From the NCBI RefSeq assembly GCF_040066175.1, contig NZ_JBEAAM010000017.1:24325-88324 (forward strand): a stretch of DNA of 64,000 nt, given 5' to 3'. The notes under the pieces are model-generated. The model saw nothing but the letters and a program-made list of their open reading frames with translations, was not told the DNA's origin and did no database searches. The position numbers were made by a program, and so were the translations under genes. How positions within the stretch are numbered: the stretch's first letter is position 1; every line of letters begins with the position of its first letter. Origin of the DNA: Solimonas sp040066175. Its GTDB lineage: Bacteria > Pseudomonadota > Gammaproteobacteria > Nevskiales > Nevskiaceae. This document shows positions 39,006 through 48,500 of this stretch, one piece after another.

Positions 39006-39233
39006 ATGATCGACTCGGTCAGTTCATCGGCGTTGCTGGGCGTGCGGTCCGGCCTGCGAGCGCTGGACCGGTCGGCATTGCAGGTGGCGCAGGCCGGCAC
39101 GACACGTCCCGACCGCCTGCCGATCGAGGCCTTGCTGGAGGGCCGTCAGGCGCAGCGCCAGACCGAGGCTTCGATCCGCGTCTTCCAGACCATCGATCAG
39201 ACGCTGGGCAGCCTGCTCGACGTCTTCGCGTGA
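39006..39233 (+). CDS. 75-residue flagellar rod/hook-like miniprotein
   Basis: A small protein of 75 residues. The N-terminus (SALLGVRSGLRALDRSALQVAQAG) resembles the first helix of flagellar rod and hook proteins (S-A-L-x-G-L-x-A, Q-V-A). The C-terminus (QRQTEASIRVFQTIDQTLGSLLDVFA) resembles their terminal helix (Q-R-x-Y-E-A-N...T-x-D-x-x-L-x-x-L-L-D). The whole middle domain is missing, so it looks like a stripped-down helical pair. No other flagellar gene is in the window. It ends 1 base before the SprA-like gene and is surely cotranscribed with it. Resemblance is by pattern only. Confidence 0.6.
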   Translation: MIDSVSSSALLGVRSGLRALDRSALQVAQAGTTRPDRLPIEALLEGRQAQRQTEASIRVFQTIDQTLGSLLDVFA

Positions 39234-39234
39234 C

Positions 39235-39684
39235 ATGGAGTCGGTCGCGTCAACGCCATTGCAGGGCCAGACCGGCGGGCTGGCGGAGGACGCGCGGCTG
39301 CGCGAATTGCAGCGGCGCGACCAGCAGGTGCGCCGCCATGAACTGGCGCATCGCACCGTCGGCAGCCCTTACACCAGCCCGGCGCGCTTCGACTACCAGA
39401 CCGGTCCCGACGGGCGCCGCTATGCGGTGGGCGGCGAGGTGCGCATCGACGCCGCGCCGGTGGCCGGGGATCTGGAAGCCACGGTGGCCAAGATGCGCAT
39501 CGTCATCGCCGCGGCCTTGGCCCCGGTCGATCCATCCACCCAGGACCGCGCGGTGGCGGCGCGTGCGGGACGCGAACTGCAGCAGGCGACCATCGAGCTG
39601 CGCCGCGAGCAGGTGGATCAGGCGCTCGGGCCGTACCGCGAGGCGCCGCCGCGGTCCGGGGCCGCGATCGACGTCAGTGCCTGA
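39235..39684 (+). CDS. SprA-type putative metalloprotease (CJM1_0395 family)
   Basis: A protein of 149 residues. The zinc-protease motif HELAH is at residues 35-39, followed by the family hallmark PYTSPARFDYQTGPDGRRYAVGGEV, the DLEATVAKM helix and AALAPVDPSTQDRAVAARA. This is the SprA-related family (putative metalloprotease CJM1_0395), whose members are usually longer with variable N-termini; this one is near the minimal core. No signal peptide is seen. It begins 1 base after the flagellar-like miniprotein. Confidence 0.82.
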   Translation: MESVASTPLQGQTGGLAEDARLRELQRRDQQVRRHELAHRTVGSPYTSPARFDYQTGPDGRRYAVGGEVRIDAAPVAGDLEATVAKMRIVIAAALAPVDPSTQDRAVAARAGRELQQATIELRREQVDQALGPYREAPPRSGAAIDVSA

Positions 39685-39762
39685 GCGTTCAGTTCGCGCT
39701 CAGACGGGAACGTGAAGCTATCGGACAGTTCTTCACGCGCTGGACACATCACGGAGGATGCC

Positions 39763-40164
39763 ATGAAACGAATCCTGTTCCTGTTGCTCGCAGCAACGCT
39801 GCCCGGATGGGCGGCCGCTGCCGACGTCGGCGTGTCGATCCGCATCGGCGAGCCTGGTTTCTACGGCCAGATCGACATCGGCGACTACCCGCGCCCGGCG
39901 CTGATCTACCCGCAGCCGGTCGTCATCGACGTCATTCCGGTCGGCGTGGTGCGGCCGCCGATGTACCTGCACGTGCCGCCGGGGCACGCCAAGAAGTGGA
40001 GCAAGCATTGCCGCGAGTACGGCGCCTGCGGCTATCCGGTCTATTTCGTCCAGGACCGCTGGTACAACGACGTGTACGTCCCGGCCTACCGCGCCAAGCA
40101 CGGTGGGCCCGGCGACGGCGGTCACGGCAAGGGCAAGCCGGACAAGGGCAAGGGACACAAGTAG
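39763..40164 (+). CDS. small exported Pro/Gly/Lys-rich protein
   Basis: A protein of 133 residues with a clear signal peptide (KRILFLLLAATLPGWAAA) and GGAGG 5 bases before the ATG at 39763. The mature part has strands with many Pro and Tyr residues (IRIGEPGFYGQIDIGDYPRPALIYPQPV split by turns), two cysteines (KHCREYGACGYPVYFVQDRWY) likely forming a disulfide, and a Lys/Gly/His tail (GKGKPDKGKGHK). Similar proteins are common in betaproteobacteria and gammaproteobacteria but have no known role. It is convergent with cls. Confidence 0.8.
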   Translation: MKRILFLLLAATLPGWAAAADVGVSIRIGEPGFYGQIDIGDYPRPALIYPQPVVIDVIPVGVVRPPMYLHVPPGHAKKWSKHCREYGACGYPVYFVQDRWYNDVYVPAYRAKHGGPGDGGHGKGKPDKGKGHK

Positions 40165-40172
40165 CGGCTGCG

Positions 40173-41609
40173 CTACAGATACGGCGAGAACAGCCAGAAC
40201 GCGGCGTCGCGCAGGCGCGCGGGCAGGGAACGTCCGTCGATCTCGGCGAGCGGCACGTCCCGCGACTGCGTGCGCACGGCGTCGAAGTGCGCGTTCAGCG
40301 TCTGCGCGAAGGCGCGGTCGTAGACTTCCACCGTCAGCTCGAAGTTGAGCTTGAGGCTGCGCGCATCGAGATTGGCGCTGCCGATCTGCGCATAGACGCC
40401 ATCGACGACGAACAGCTTGCTGTGGCAGAACGGCGGCGGCTGGTAATACACGCGCACGCCGAAGCGCAGCAGTTCGCCGAGCATGTTGCGCGTCGCCCAG
40501 TGCACGAACGGCAGGTTGCTGCGCGCCGGCAGGATCACCTCGACACGCACGCCGCGCAGCGCCGCCGCCTGCAGCTCGGCGATCATCTCGTTGGGCGGCA
40601 GGAAGTACGGCGTCATGATCCGCACCTCGCGGTGTGCCGCCGAGATCGCCGCCTGCAGCACCATCGTCAGGTGGTCGAAATCCTCGTTGGGCCCGTCGGT
40701 GACCACGCGGCACGCGGCACCGAGGTCGTCGCCGGCCGCGGCCGGCGGCACGCGCCATTCCGGCTTGCCGCACCAGCGCCAGTCGTCGGCGAACACCTGG
40801 CCGAGCTGGTTCAGGATCGGCCCGCGCAGCTCGAACTGCATGTCGGTCGCCGCGCCGGATCCGCCTTCGCCGACCATCTGCCGACGGCCGATGTTCATGC
40901 CGCCGGTGTAACCGACCGCGCCGTCGATCAGTAGCAGCTTGCGGTGGCTGCGCAGGTTCAGATGCAGTGACGGCGGCAGCAGGCGCAACGGATTGAACAC
41001 CGCGTGGTCGATGCCGGCGCGGCGCAGTTCGCGCGTGATCGGCACGAGCGAGTAGTGCTGGCCGAAGCCGTCGATCATCACGTGCACATCGACGCCACGC
41101 GCCTGGGCCCGCGCGAGGGCCTCGACGAAGCGGCGGCCGACCGCGTCGTTGTCGAAGATGTAGGTCGCCAGCGCAACCGAACGCCGCGCGCCGTCGATCG
41201 CGGCCAGCATGCGCGGGTAGGCCTGCTCGCCGTTGTGCAGCACCTCGATGCGGTTGCCGTCGAGCAGCGGCAGGTGCGTGAGGCGGTCGGCGGTGCGGGC
41301 CAGTTCGTCGAGCCACGGCGGAATCACCTCGCCCTCGGCACGGCGGTTGCGCAGGTCGTCGGCATGCGCGCGGCCGATCGCGCCGTCGCCGCGTGCGTCC
41401 ATGCCCAGGCGCTGCGCGTGCGTGCGGATGCGGTTGATGCCGAACAGGAAGTACAGCGCCGGCCCGGCGAAGGGGAACAGCCAGCACACCGCGATCCAGC
41501 CCCACGCGGTGCGCGGATCGCGGCGGCTGATCAGCGCGTGACCGGCGGCGCCGATGGCCACGCCGATCCACAGCGCGAGCACCCAGCCGTAGCCGGTCGT
41601 CAGATCCAT
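40173..41609 (-). CDS. cls: cardiolipin synthase
   Basis: A phospholipase-D-fold enzyme of 478 residues that joins two phosphatidylglycerols into cardiolipin at the inner membrane. Two N-terminal membrane helices (GWVLALWIGVAIGAAGHALI, WGWIAVCWLFPFAGPALYFLFG) precede two HKD motifs: HRKLLLIDGAVGYTGG at about residue 222 and HSKLFVVDGVYAQIGSANLD at about 394. The ATG at 41609 has no obvious ribosome-binding site, and an in-frame GTG lies 12 bases upstream, in a perfect tandem 12 bp duplication at 41622-41645. It is divergent from the beta-propeller gene. Confidence 0.93.
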   Translation of the reverse strand: MDLTTGYGWVLALWIGVAIGAAGHALISRRDPRTAWGWIAVCWLFPFAGPALYFLFGINRIRTHAQRLGMDARGDGAIGRAHADDLRNRRAEGEVIPPWLDELARTADRLTHLPLLDGNRIEVLHNGEQAYPRMLAAIDGARRSVALATYIFDNDAVGRRFVEALARAQARGVDVHVMIDGFGQHYSLVPITRELRRAGIDHAVFNPLRLLPPSLHLNLRSHRKLLLIDGAVGYTGGMNIGRRQMVGEGGSGAATDMQFELRGPILNQLGQVFADDWRWCGKPEWRVPPAAAGDDLGAACRVVTDGPNEDFDHLTMVLQAAISAAHREVRIMTPYFLPPNEMIAELQAAALRGVRVEVILPARSNLPFVHWATRNMLGELLRFGVRVYYQPPPFCHSKLFVVDGVYAQIGSANLDARSLKLNFELTVEVYDRAFAQTLNAHFDAVRTQSRDVPLAEIDGRSLPARLRDAAFWLFSPYL

Positions 41610-41796
41610 CGCTGACTGGCCCACGAGGTCCAGCACGAGGTCCAGGGAGTCTCTGCACGGGTCTTCATCCGGCGCATGATCGGGCAAATCGCCGCGCCCG
41701 GCACGCGCCGGCCAGGGGAATCCCTCTGGACACCCGCACGGCGGCACCGCAGCATCGCCGGTCTATCGCTGTCACAGAACGAACAGGGGAAAAGCC

Positions 41797-44694
41797 ATGA
41801 TGTTCGCCGCCCGCCGGATGCTGCCGGTCGTCGCCATCGCTGCGGCGAGCGCGGCGTTCTTCGCGCTCGATCGCAGTGCACCGGCGCCGGCCTCGTGCCC
41901 GCAGGGGCAGCGTCCGCTGCGGCAGGCCGGTGGCGAGCAGGCCTGCGCAGGTCTGCGCAACCCGGAGTCGCCGGCCGAACTGCTCGCCGCCAAGGACAAC
42001 CGCAATCGCCGCGCGGGCGCGGTGCCCGACGGCGCGGTGCGCCAGGCGGTCGAGCGGCGCGAGGCGATGAAGTCGCTGCAGGCCAAGGTCGCCGGCGCCG
42101 CGGGTGGCTGGCAGCCTTACGGCGTCGGCAATCTCGACGACGGCTATGGCGTGATGCAGAGCGCGCGCGTGGACAACTTCGCCTTCGACCCGGTGGCGAA
42201 GCGCCTGTTCGCGGCGGTCGGCTCGGGCGGCATCTGGATGAGCGAGGCGGTGGACGGCGACATCCGCACGCTGGCCGATCACTGGGTCTCGGTCGGTGAC
42301 CGGCTGCCGAGCCAGGTCAACGGCGGCGTCGCCTGGACGCCGGCGGGCGGCGGCACGCTGATCGCGGCCGGCGGCGAGGCGGTGATGGGATCGAGCGGCT
42401 ACCTCGGCCTGGGCGCGTACTGGAGCAACGACCTGGGCGCGAGCTGGCATCACGCGCCGGGCGTGCCGGACGGCGCGCTGGTGTTCCGCGCCGCGACCGA
42501 TCCGGGCAATCCGAACGTGATCTACGTGGCGTCCAGCAAGGGCCTGTTCCGCTCCAGCGACGCCGGGCGCAGCTACGTCAATGTCGCGCTGCCGACTTCG
42601 GCGGAATGCGCCGGCGTCGAGACGCTCGGACCCTGCCAGTTCACCAACTACGTCACCGACGTGGTCGTGCGCCACCCCGGCGGCAGCACCGGCCTGACCT
42701 GCGCTGCGGCCGGCTGTCCGGTGCTCGCCGCGGTCGGGTTCCGCGTCGGCAACGGTCTGGCCTTCCAGGACGGCCGGCCGATGGCGCCGGCCAACGGACT
42801 GTACCGCTCGGAGACCGGCGAACCCGGCAGCTTCGTCCGCCTCGATGTCTCGGCGCCCGACACCAACAGCCCGCTCGGTTTCGCCGTGCAGAACCGCATC
42901 GGCCGCATCGAGCTGGGCCAGGCGACGGGCGAGAACCAGGACCACGACTATGTGTACGCCATCGTCCAGGATGCCGAGCTGTTCAACGGCGGCGGGCCGT
43001 TCGCCGACATGCTGGATCCGATCCTCGACTTCTCGCCGCTGCCGTTCCCGACGGTCTTCAACGGCCTCTACGCGTCGGCGGACTTCGGCCGCAGCTGGGT
43101 CCGCATGGCCGACACCACCGAAGTCATCACGCCGGACACCGGCTCGGAGATCGCGCTGATCGGCGGTGCGCTGGGCAGCGGTGCCGGCGCCCAGGCCTGG
43201 TACAACGAGTGGATCGCCGTCGATCCGACGCGCGCGCTCGCCGGCGTGCCGACGCGGCTGGGTTTCGGACTCGAGGAGGTCTGGCAGAACCGCCTGACCG
43301 ACGTTCCGCTCGACGGCCTGTCGCAGAGCGGACCGTCCGACTTCAGCGTGATCGGCGCCTACTGGGGTCTGGCCGCCGATCCGGAATCCGGTTTCCCGTA
43401 CCCATCGACGACGCATCCCGACCAGCACGCCGGCCTCTACGTGCCGACCGGCGACGGCGGCGTGTGCCTGTTCGTCGGCAACGACGGCGGCATCTTCAAG
43501 CAGTGCGCCGAAGCCGGCGCCGAGATGAGCCAGGCCGGCTGGGGTTTCGGCGCCAACGGTGGCATCTACGCGCTGCTGCCCTACGGCATCGGCGTCGCCC
43601 GCGACGGCACCGTCTGGTTCGGCCTGCAGGACAATGGCTCGGGGCACATCGAGCCGGACACGCGGCGGATCTACGAGAACTTCGGCGGCGACGGCTTCTA
43701 CGCCGAGGTCGATCCCGACAACAGCGATATCGCGTATACCGAGACGCAGAACGGCGGACTGGTGCGCACCACCGATCGCGGCGCCAGTTCCAAGTCGATC
43801 GCGCCGAGCTACACCAAGGTCATGTTCGACAACTGGTTCCGCATGGACCCGCTGGACGCGCAGCACATGGTCACCGGCGCGCAGGAGATCTACGAGACCG
43901 CGCATGCGCAGACCGTGACCGGCAGCACCTGGGTCGAGGTGTTCAATCTCGGCACCAACCCGGACACCGGCGCGATCCGCACGACGACGACGATGGAAGT
44001 GCTCGGCGAGGCGGTCTATGTCGGCGGCTGCGGCGACTGCGGCGTGTCCGGCAACGACCAGGGGTTCCGCAACGTGCTGGCGACCAATGTCGGCGGTGCC
44101 GAGGCGCCGCAGCGCGAAACCGCCAAGGGCTGGCACTTCGCCACCGCCCAGGGCCTGCCCAACCGCTACATCACCAGCATCGCCATCGATCCGGCCGACC
44201 CGCGCACGATCTACGTGACCCTGGCCGGCTATCTGTCCAATTTGCGCCCGCCCGGTTCCTATCTCGATCCGAACGCCGACATCGGCGCCGGCAACGTGTT
44301 CAAGTCCACCGACGCCGGCGAGCACTTCGTCAACGTCTCCGGCAACCTGCCCAACGTGCAGGCCAACAGCGTGATCCTGCGCGGTGACCAGCTGCTGCTG
44401 GGCACCGACATCGGCGCCTTCATCTCGGCCGATCGCGACGGCAGCAGCTGGGCGCCGCTGGGCGACGGCCTGCCCAGCGTGCCGGTCAACATGCTGCGCC
44501 TGCAGCCGGGCCAGCCGGACCGGCTGTTCGCGGCGACCTTCGGCCGCGGGGTCTGGACCTACGACCTCAAGTCCGCGGGCGCGCCGCCGGCCGGTGGCGG
44601 CGGTGGTCACGACGGCGGCCGTTTCGGCGGTGCGCTGGGCCTGCCGCTGCTGGTCCTGCTGCTGCTCGGTGCAGGGTTGCGCCGCCGCCGCTGA
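41797..44694 (+). CDS. large secreted BNR/sortilin-like beta-propeller protein with GlyGly-CTERM tail
   Basis: A protein of 965 residues. An N-terminal signal/anchor (LPVVAIAAASAAFFAL) is followed by several BNR/VPS10-type propeller repeats, each with an S-x-D-x-G-x-x-W-like or (S/T)(T/S)D(A/R)G turn: WSNDLGASWHH, FRSSDAGRSYVN, YASADFGRSWVRM, VRTTDRGASSKS, FKSTDAGEHFVN. The C-terminus has GGGGGHDGGRFGG, a hydrophobic helix (LGLPLLVLLLLGAGL) and RRRR, a strong GlyGly-CTERM signal. A surface-exposed glycosyl-hydrolase-like or adhesin-like role is possible; no catalytic residues are evident. A GGGGA lies 6 bases before the start. Confidence 0.88.
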   Translation: MMFAARRMLPVVAIAAASAAFFALDRSAPAPASCPQGQRPLRQAGGEQACAGLRNPESPAELLAAKDNRNRRAGAVPDGAVRQAVERREAMKSLQAKVAGAAGGWQPYGVGNLDDGYGVMQSARVDNFAFDPVAKRLFAAVGSGGIWMSEAVDGDIRTLADHWVSVGDRLPSQVNGGVAWTPAGGGTLIAAGGEAVMGSSGYLGLGAYWSNDLGASWHHAPGVPDGALVFRAATDPGNPNVIYVASSKGLFRSSDAGRSYVNVALPTSAECAGVETLGPCQFTNYVTDVVVRHPGGSTGLTCAAAGCPVLAAVGFRVGNGLAFQDGRPMAPANGLYRSETGEPGSFVRLDVSAPDTNSPLGFAVQNRIGRIELGQATGENQDHDYVYAIVQDAELFNGGGPFADMLDPILDFSPLPFPTVFNGLYASADFGRSWVRMADTTEVITPDTGSEIALIGGALGSGAGAQAWYNEWIAVDPTRALAGVPTRLGFGLEEVWQNRLTDVPLDGLSQSGPSDFSVIGAYWGLAADPESGFPYPSTTHPDQHAGLYVPTGDGGVCLFVGNDGGIFKQCAEAGAEMSQAGWGFGANGGIYALLPYGIGVARDGTVWFGLQDNGSGHIEPDTRRIYENFGGDGFYAEVDPDNSDIAYTETQNGGLVRTTDRGASSKSIAPSYTKVMFDNWFRMDPLDAQHMVTGAQEIYETAHAQTVTGSTWVEVFNLGTNPDTGAIRTTTTMEVLGEAVYVGGCGDCGVSGNDQGFRNVLATNVGGAEAPQRETAKGWHFATAQGLPNRYITSIAIDPADPRTIYVTLAGYLSNLRPPGSYLDPNADIGAGNVFKSTDAGEHFVNVSGNLPNVQANSVILRGDQLLLGTDIGAFISADRDGSSWAPLGDGLPSVPVNMLRLQPGQPDRLFAATFGRGVWTYDLKSAGAPPAGGGGGHDGGRFGGALGLPLLVLLLLGAGLRRRR

Positions 44695-44703
44695 GCGGCG
44701 CCG

Positions 44704-45492
44704 TCACTGCGGCCGCAGCCGGATTTCGGTCGCCACCGGCAGGTGGTCGGAGAGCCGGGTGTCGAGCACGCGCGCCGGCGCGGCGCGCACGCTGGGCGTG
44801 ACCAGTACATGGTCGATGCTGCGCGTCGGCTTCCAGCTCGGATAGGTCGGGTCGGCGTGGATCGCGCGAAAGCCGATGCGGCGCAGCTCGGGGTGACGGG
44901 CCAGCTCCAGCGGCTCGCAGTTGAAATCACCCATCAGCACCGTGTCCGCCTGCGGCTGGGCCAGTCCGGCCAGGTATTCGAACTGGCGTCCGCGTGAGGC
45001 GCGGCCGAGTGCGAGGTGCGCGACCATCAGGTGGACGGGCGCGTGGCCCGGCTCGCGCACCCAGGCGCCGAGCACGCCGCGCCCCGGCAGGCGACCGGGC
45101 AGCGCGTGGTGATGCACGTCGTGCAGCTCGTAGCGCGACAGGAAGCCGAGCGCGTGCTGCGCGAACGGCCCGAGATCGCGGTTGACCGCCGCCTTCCAGT
45201 GCGAGAAGCCGGCGCGGCGCGCCAGGTACTCGACCTGATTGATCTGGCTGGTGCGCAGGCTGCCGGCGTCGGCCTCCTGCAGCGCGACCACGTCGAAGTC
45301 CGACGCGAACTCGGCGATGCGGTCCAGGTTGCGCCGTGCGCTGGCCGACGGCAGCACGTGGCGCCACGCGCCGGTCACGTAGTGGCCGAAATGCTCGGTC
45401 GGCATGCCGACCTGGATGTTCAGCGTCAGCACGCGCAGCGGCCGCCCGTCGTCGGGCGCGGACGGCGGCCGCGCATGGTGCTTGTGCGTCAT
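44704..45492 (-). CDS. endonuclease/exonuclease/phosphatase family hydrolase
   Basis: An EEP-fold protein of 262 residues: LRVLTLNIQVG, FDVVALQEAD (metal-binding Glu), MVAHLALGRASRGRQ, LMGDFNCEP (catalytic Asp/Asn) and SIDHVLVTP, LSDHLPVATEI (Asp-His pair). All EEP catalytic motifs are present. Relatives include phospholipases, sphingomyelinases and nucleases, so the substrate is open. No signal peptide is seen. The start at 45492 has no ribosome-binding site, but a sigma-70-like promoter sits so close that the mRNA may be leaderless. It lies downstream of the cus genes on the same strand. Confidence 0.88.
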   Translation of the reverse strand: MTHKHHARPPSAPDDGRPLRVLTLNIQVGMPTEHFGHYVTGAWRHVLPSASARRNLDRIAEFASDFDVVALQEADAGSLRTSQINQVEYLARRAGFSHWKAAVNRDLGPFAQHALGFLSRYELHDVHHHALPGRLPGRGVLGAWVREPGHAPVHLMVAHLALGRASRGRQFEYLAGLAQPQADTVLMGDFNCEPLELARHPELRRIGFRAIHADPTYPSWKPTRSIDHVLVTPSVRAAPARVLDTRLSDHLPVATEIRLRPQ

Positions 45493-45537
45493 GCGGCCAT
45501 TATGGCGACACCGCGCGCGCCGCCAAGCGGTGCGGCC
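45477..45537 (-). repeat. 61 bp promoter-bearing repeat, copy next to the EEP gene
   Basis: This segment matches 51704-51764 without gaps at about 50 of 61 positions (my count). On the minus strand it contains TTGGCG (45521-45526), a 16-base spacer and CATAAT (45499-45504), a good sigma-70 promoter. It includes the first codons of the EEP gene. Only 6 bases separate the -10 box from the ATG at 45492, so transcription should start at or next to the start codon. Confidence 0.65.
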
Positions 45538-45540
45538 CGA

Positions 45541-48500
45541 TCAGCCCGCGCCGGCCGATCGCCGGCGTCCAATCAGCAGATAGGCGGCAGGGAGCACCAG
45601 CATCGACAGCAGCGGCGCGCTGACCATCCCGCCGATCATCGGCGCGGCGATGCGCTGCATCACTTCCGAGCCGGTCCCCGTGCCCCAGAACAGCGGCAGC
45701 AGGCCGGCGACGATCACGGCGACGGTCATTGCCTTGGGGCGCACGCGCAGTACCGCACCCTCGACGATCGCCTCGCGCAGTGCCGCTTCGTCAAGCGGAC
45801 CGGCCGCGCGGCGGCGCTCGATCGCCTGCCGCAGGTAGATCAGCATCACGACGCCGAACTCGGCGGACAGGCCGGCCAGTGCGACGAACCCGACAGCCGA
45901 GGCCACCGACAGGTGGTGGCCGAGCAGCCAGATCAGCCAGTAGCCGCCGACCAGCGCGAACGGCAGCGTCGCCATGATCAGCGCGGCTTCGCCGACGCGG
46001 CCGAAAGTGAGGTACAGCAGCACGAAGATGACCGCCAGCGTCGCCGGCACGACCACGCGCAGCCGCTGGCTCGCGCGCTCCAGGTACTCGAACTGACCGG
46101 ACCAGTGCACCGAGTAGCCCGGGGGCAGCGGCACCTGCGCGGCGACGACCCGCTTCGCCTCGGCGACGTAGCCGCCCAGGTCGCGCTCCCGGATATCGAC
46201 GTAGATCCAGCCGTTGGGTCGCGCGTTCTCCGACTTGATCATCGGCGGACCGTCGGTGATCTTCACGTCGGCAATGCTGCCGAGCGTGATCGTCTCACCG
46301 CGCATCGTCACCACGGGCAGGTCGCGCAGATCCTGCACCGAATCGCGCAGTGCGCGCGGGTAGCGCAGGTTGATCGGGAAGCGTTGCAGTCCTTCCACGG
46401 TCTCCCCCACGTTCTCGCCGCCGACCGCGACGCCGACGATGCGCTGCACGTCCGCGATGGCCATGCCGTGACGCGCCGCGGCGCTGCGGTCTGGCACGAT
46501 CTCGACGTAGCGCCCGCCCGACACGCGCTCGGAGAACGCCGACGCGGTGCCGGGCACGTTCCTGAGCGCGGTTTCGATCTGGCTGCCGATCCGCTCGATC
46601 ACGTCCAGATCCGGTCCTGCGATCTTGATGCCGACCGGCGACTTGATGCCGGTGGCGAGCATATCGATGCGATTGCGGATCGGCTGCACCCAGACGTTGC
46701 CCATGCCCGGAATCTTCAGCGCCGCATCCATCTCCGCGATCAGCTTCTCGGTGGTCATGCCGGCTCGCCATGCGGATCGAGGCTTGAGCTTGATGGTGGT
46801 TTCGACCATCTCCAGCGGCGCCGGATCGGTCGCGCTCTCGGCACGGCCGATCTTGCCGAATACACGCTCGACCTCGGGGAAGGTCTTGAGGATGCGATCG
46901 GTCTGCTGCAGGAGCTGCGCTGCCTTGCCGACCGCGAGGCCGGGCAGGGCAGTCGGCATGTACAGCAGGTCACCTTCGTCGAGCGGTGGCATGAACTCAC
47001 TGCCCAGGCGCGTCGCCGGCCACAGCGTCGCGAGCGCAACGACGGCGGCGATGCCCAGCGTCGCCCGTGGGTGGTTCAGTACCGTGGCGATCGCGGGCCG
47101 GTAGGCCGCGATCAGTGCGCGGTTCAGCGGGTTGGCGGATTCGTCGGCGATGTGTCCGCGGATGAAGGTCACCATCAGCACCGGGGTTAGTGTCACCGAA
47201 AGTCCTGCAGCGGCCGCCATTGCGTAGGTTTTGGTGTAGGCCAGCGGCGCGAACAGGCGGCCTTCCTGTGCTTCCAGTGTGAACACCGGCACGAACGACA
47301 GCGTGATGATCAGCAGTGAGAAGAACAGCGCAGGCCCCACGTCCGCGGCCGCTTCGGCTATCAGGCCGATTCGCTCCGCGGGCTGCGGTTCGTGCCCGCC
47401 GTGATCGTGGCGCCATCGCTCCAGCGTCTTGTGGGTGTTTTCGATCATCACCACGGCGGCGTCCACCATCGCGCCGATGGCGATCGCGATCCCGCCCAGC
47501 GACATGATGTGGGCGTTGATGCCCTGGATGCGCATGACGATGAACGCGGTGAGGATGCCGACCGGCAGCATGATGATCGCCACCAGTGAAGAACGCAGAT
47601 GCCAGAGGAACAGGGCGCAGACCACGGCGACGACGACGAACTCCTCGAGCAGCTTGTGCGACAGGTTCTTCACCGCGCGCTCGATCAGTGCCGAGCGGTC
47701 GTAAGTTTCGACGATCCGCACGCCATCGGGCAGGCCGGCCTTCAGGCTCTCCAGCTTGACTTTCACGGCTCCGATCGTCGCGCGTGCGTTTGCGCCGGAG
47801 CGCAGCACGATCACGCCGCCGACCACTTCGCCTTCGCCGTCCAGCTCGGCGATTCCACGGCGCGTCTCCGGGCCGAGCTGCACCGTGGCCACGTCCCGCA
47901 GCAGGACCGGCGTGCCGCTCTCGCCGAGGCCGACCGGGATCTCCCGGAAGTCGTCGAGCGACCGGAGATAGCCGCGCGCGCGCACCATGTACTCGGCCTC
48001 CGCCAGTTCCAGTACCGAGCCGCCGGCTTCGCTGTTGGCCTTCCGCACCGCGTCCACCACCGTGTCCAGCGGCAACCGGTAGGCGCGCAGCCGGTCGGGC
48101 CGGAGCACGATCTGATACTGCCTGTTGAAGCCGCCGATGGTCGCGACTTCGGCGACGTTCTCCACCGTTTTCAGCTCGTACTTGAGAAACCAGTCCTGCA
48201 GCGCGCGCAGCTGGCCGATGTCGTGCTGTCCGGTCGGATCGACCAGGGCGTATTCGTAGATCCAGCCGACACCGGTCGCGTCGGGCCCCAGAGCGGCGCG
48301 CGCCGTGGCTGGCAGGCGGGCCTGCACCTGCGACAGGTATTCGAGCACGCGTGATCGCGCCCAATAGAGGTCCACGCCGTCGTCGAACAACACGTAGACG
48401 AAGGATTCTCCGAACAGCGAATAGCCGCGCACCACCTTCGCGTGAGGGACCGACAGCAATGTCGTGGTCAGCGGATAGGTCACCTGGTCCTCGACCACCT

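Noticed and set aside
41665..44610. A 981-codon open frame on the minus strand opposite the beta-propeller gene
   Set aside because: No start context, no motif; the plus-strand protein has clear repeats and a GlyGly-CTERM tail.
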